From Lachnospiraceae bacterium (GTDB lineage: Bacteria; Bacillota; Clostridia; Lachnospirales; Lachnospiraceae), in the NCBI GenBank assembly GCA_021204285.1, contig JAJPZP010000096.1, positions 4,780 to 10,590 on the forward strand: a stretch of DNA of 5,811 nt. Direction: 5' to 3'. The number at the start of each line of letters is the position of its first letter. The first letter of the stretch is position 1. Below, one piece after another: positions 5,133-5,811 of the stretch. A program made the translations under genes and the position numbers. The notes below the pieces were generated by a model. That model was not told the DNA's origin, ran no database searches, and saw only the letters and a list, made by a program, of their open reading frames with translations.

Positions 5133-5723
5133 ATGGCAAAAGAAGATTCCAAAGTACGGGAAGTGTTGTCCGTTGCCGCAGACTTTATTTCCACATTCAT
5201 CACGACAATCATTGTGATTGTGACGGTTGCGATCGTGATCATCCGGCTGATGGGATGGAATATGTACTCGGTGGACAGCTACAGCATGACTCCCGCATAT
5301 CCAATCAATACACTTGTGATTGTCAAGCCGATTGAGCCGGAAACGATTCAGGTCGGGGATGTTGTCACCTATGTCCTCAATGAGGACGGCGTCCTGGTCA
5401 CCCACCGGGTCACGGCCATTGACCGGAGCAACGAGACCTTCACGACGAAAGGAGATGCGAACGAGTCGGAGGATGCTTCGCCGGTACTGTGGGGAAATGT
5501 AGTAGGCAAGGTTGTAATCGGAATCCGGGGGCTTGGTTCACCGCTGCGGACGCTGACGTCGGAGGAGCACCGGCCTATTGTCATCGGAGTGATTGTGGGC
5601 CTGCTGGTTCTGTCGTTCGGCTGGGACATTGTTTCAGGACAGAGAAAGAAGCGGAAGACAAAGAAGTCCAAAGAAGAGGAGACAAAAATCAAAACTGTCC
5701 GCAAGGACAAAAAAAGCGAGTAA
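5133..5723 (+). CDS. sipW: Signal peptidase I, SipW/ER (archaeal) type
   Basis: This 196-aa membrane protease should cleave signal peptides at the outer face of the cytoplasmic membrane. Residues about 15-40 form an N-terminal membrane anchor. VDSYSMTP gives the nucleophile Ser51. LVTHRV gives His91, where classical bacterial enzymes have Lys; Ser-His is the mark of the SipW/Sec11 group. KGDANESED (106-114) is the conserved Asp-containing block. A second membrane span lies at about 148-168, and the protein ends in a highly charged Lys-rich tail (171-196). B. subtilis SipW is close in length (about 190 aa) and processes TasA and TapA; in Clostridia such genes usually sit with TasA-like or other surface-protein genes. 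No partner is visible here, but the window ends 88 nt later, so substrates may follow. It has its own promoter at 5022-5049. The symbol is by family resemblance; 'signal peptidase I' is the safe name. The ATG at 5133 has no in-frame upstream rival with a ribosome site. Confidence 0.92.
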   Translation: MAKEDSKVREVLSVAADFISTFITTIIVIVTVAIVIIRLMGWNMYSVDSYSMTPAYPINTLVIVKPIEPETIQVGDVVTYVLNEDGVLVTHRVTAIDRSNETFTTKGDANESEDASPVLWGNVVGKVVIGIRGLGSPLRTLTSEEHRPIVIGVIVGLLVLSFGWDIVSGQRKKRKTKKSKEEETKIKTVRKDKKSE

Positions 5724-5775
5724 ATCCCTGCCTCTCGCATATGTGAAAAAATTTGTGGGGGAGACTGTCTGAAAA

Positions 5776-5798
5776 CTTGCCCTTAAGCCATAAGCAAG
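5776..5798 (+). other. Imperfect hairpin after the signal peptidase gene
   Basis: CTTG-CC-CTTA pairs with TAAG-CAAG around an AGCCA loop: 8 bp with a 2-nt bulge. No T run follows, so a terminator call is not supported. The surrounding 5724-5811 holds no gene I can defend. Confidence 0.25.
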
Positions 5799-5811
5799 TA
5801 ATAACTGAAAC

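Noticed and set aside
4905..5405. 166-codon minus-strand frame
   Set aside because: Most of it is the antisense shadow of the signal peptidase gene; the remaining tail matches no family I know and no start signal supports it.
5777..5811. TTG-started frame running off the right edge after a G-rich stretch
   Set aside because: Only eleven complete codons are visible, the spacing from GGGGGAG is about 14 nt and nothing is recognisable.

Overview
The window most likely comes from a gut-type Firmicute of the Clostridia, probably Lachnospiraceae. The evidence is a BspA-like (DUF285) surface protein with a Gram-positive sorting signal ending in QTGD, a SipW/ER-type signal peptidase I, a clostridial-type large serine recombinase and AGGAGG-type ribosome binding sites. 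The genus is an inference; there is no rRNA or other marker.

Layout, left to right. (1) Positions 1-1178, plus strand: the 3' part of a cell-wall surface protein. Six 26-residue DUF285 leucine-rich-type repeats are followed by a beta-rich stalk, a Ser-rich linker and an LPXTG-like anchor. A strong two-tier hairpin (1222-1267) lies between this gene and the convergent next one. (2) Positions 1290-2237, minus strand: an intact radical SAM enzyme of the YhcC/TIGR01212 type. (3) Positions 2238-2525: a divergent intergenic region with a 15-nt palindrome, a 10-bp inverted repeat with its arms 97 nt apart, and a 29-codon candidate ORF that ends 11 nt before the recombinase. (4) Positions 2526-4124, plus strand: an intact large serine recombinase of 532 aa. 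(5) Positions 4125-4860: decayed accessory DNA. It holds a tiny ORF, a short remnant matching the C-terminal part of DUF1016/YhcG (PDDEXK nuclease family), and a minus-strand Pin/resolvase-type serine recombinase broken by an apparent in-frame deletion of about 26 codons and a 1-nt frameshift. (6) Positions 4861-5132: divergent regulatory DNA with an extended -10 promoter whose -35 lies in a 12-bp palindrome. (7) Positions 5133-5723, plus strand: a SipW-like signal peptidase I, followed by 88 nt with no supported gene.

How the parts relate. The outer genes concern the cell surface: a wall-anchored adhesin-like protein and a membrane signal peptidase whose substrates probably lie beyond the right edge. 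The middle looks like an accessory insertion zone, with one apparently working recombinase and the debris of at least two other genes. I do not see a clearly new multi-gene system. The points most worth a second look are the small ORF and inverted repeats before the large recombinase, the doubly damaged invertase and the palindromic promoter of the signal peptidase. All comparisons with protein families are from memory of the families; no search was run.
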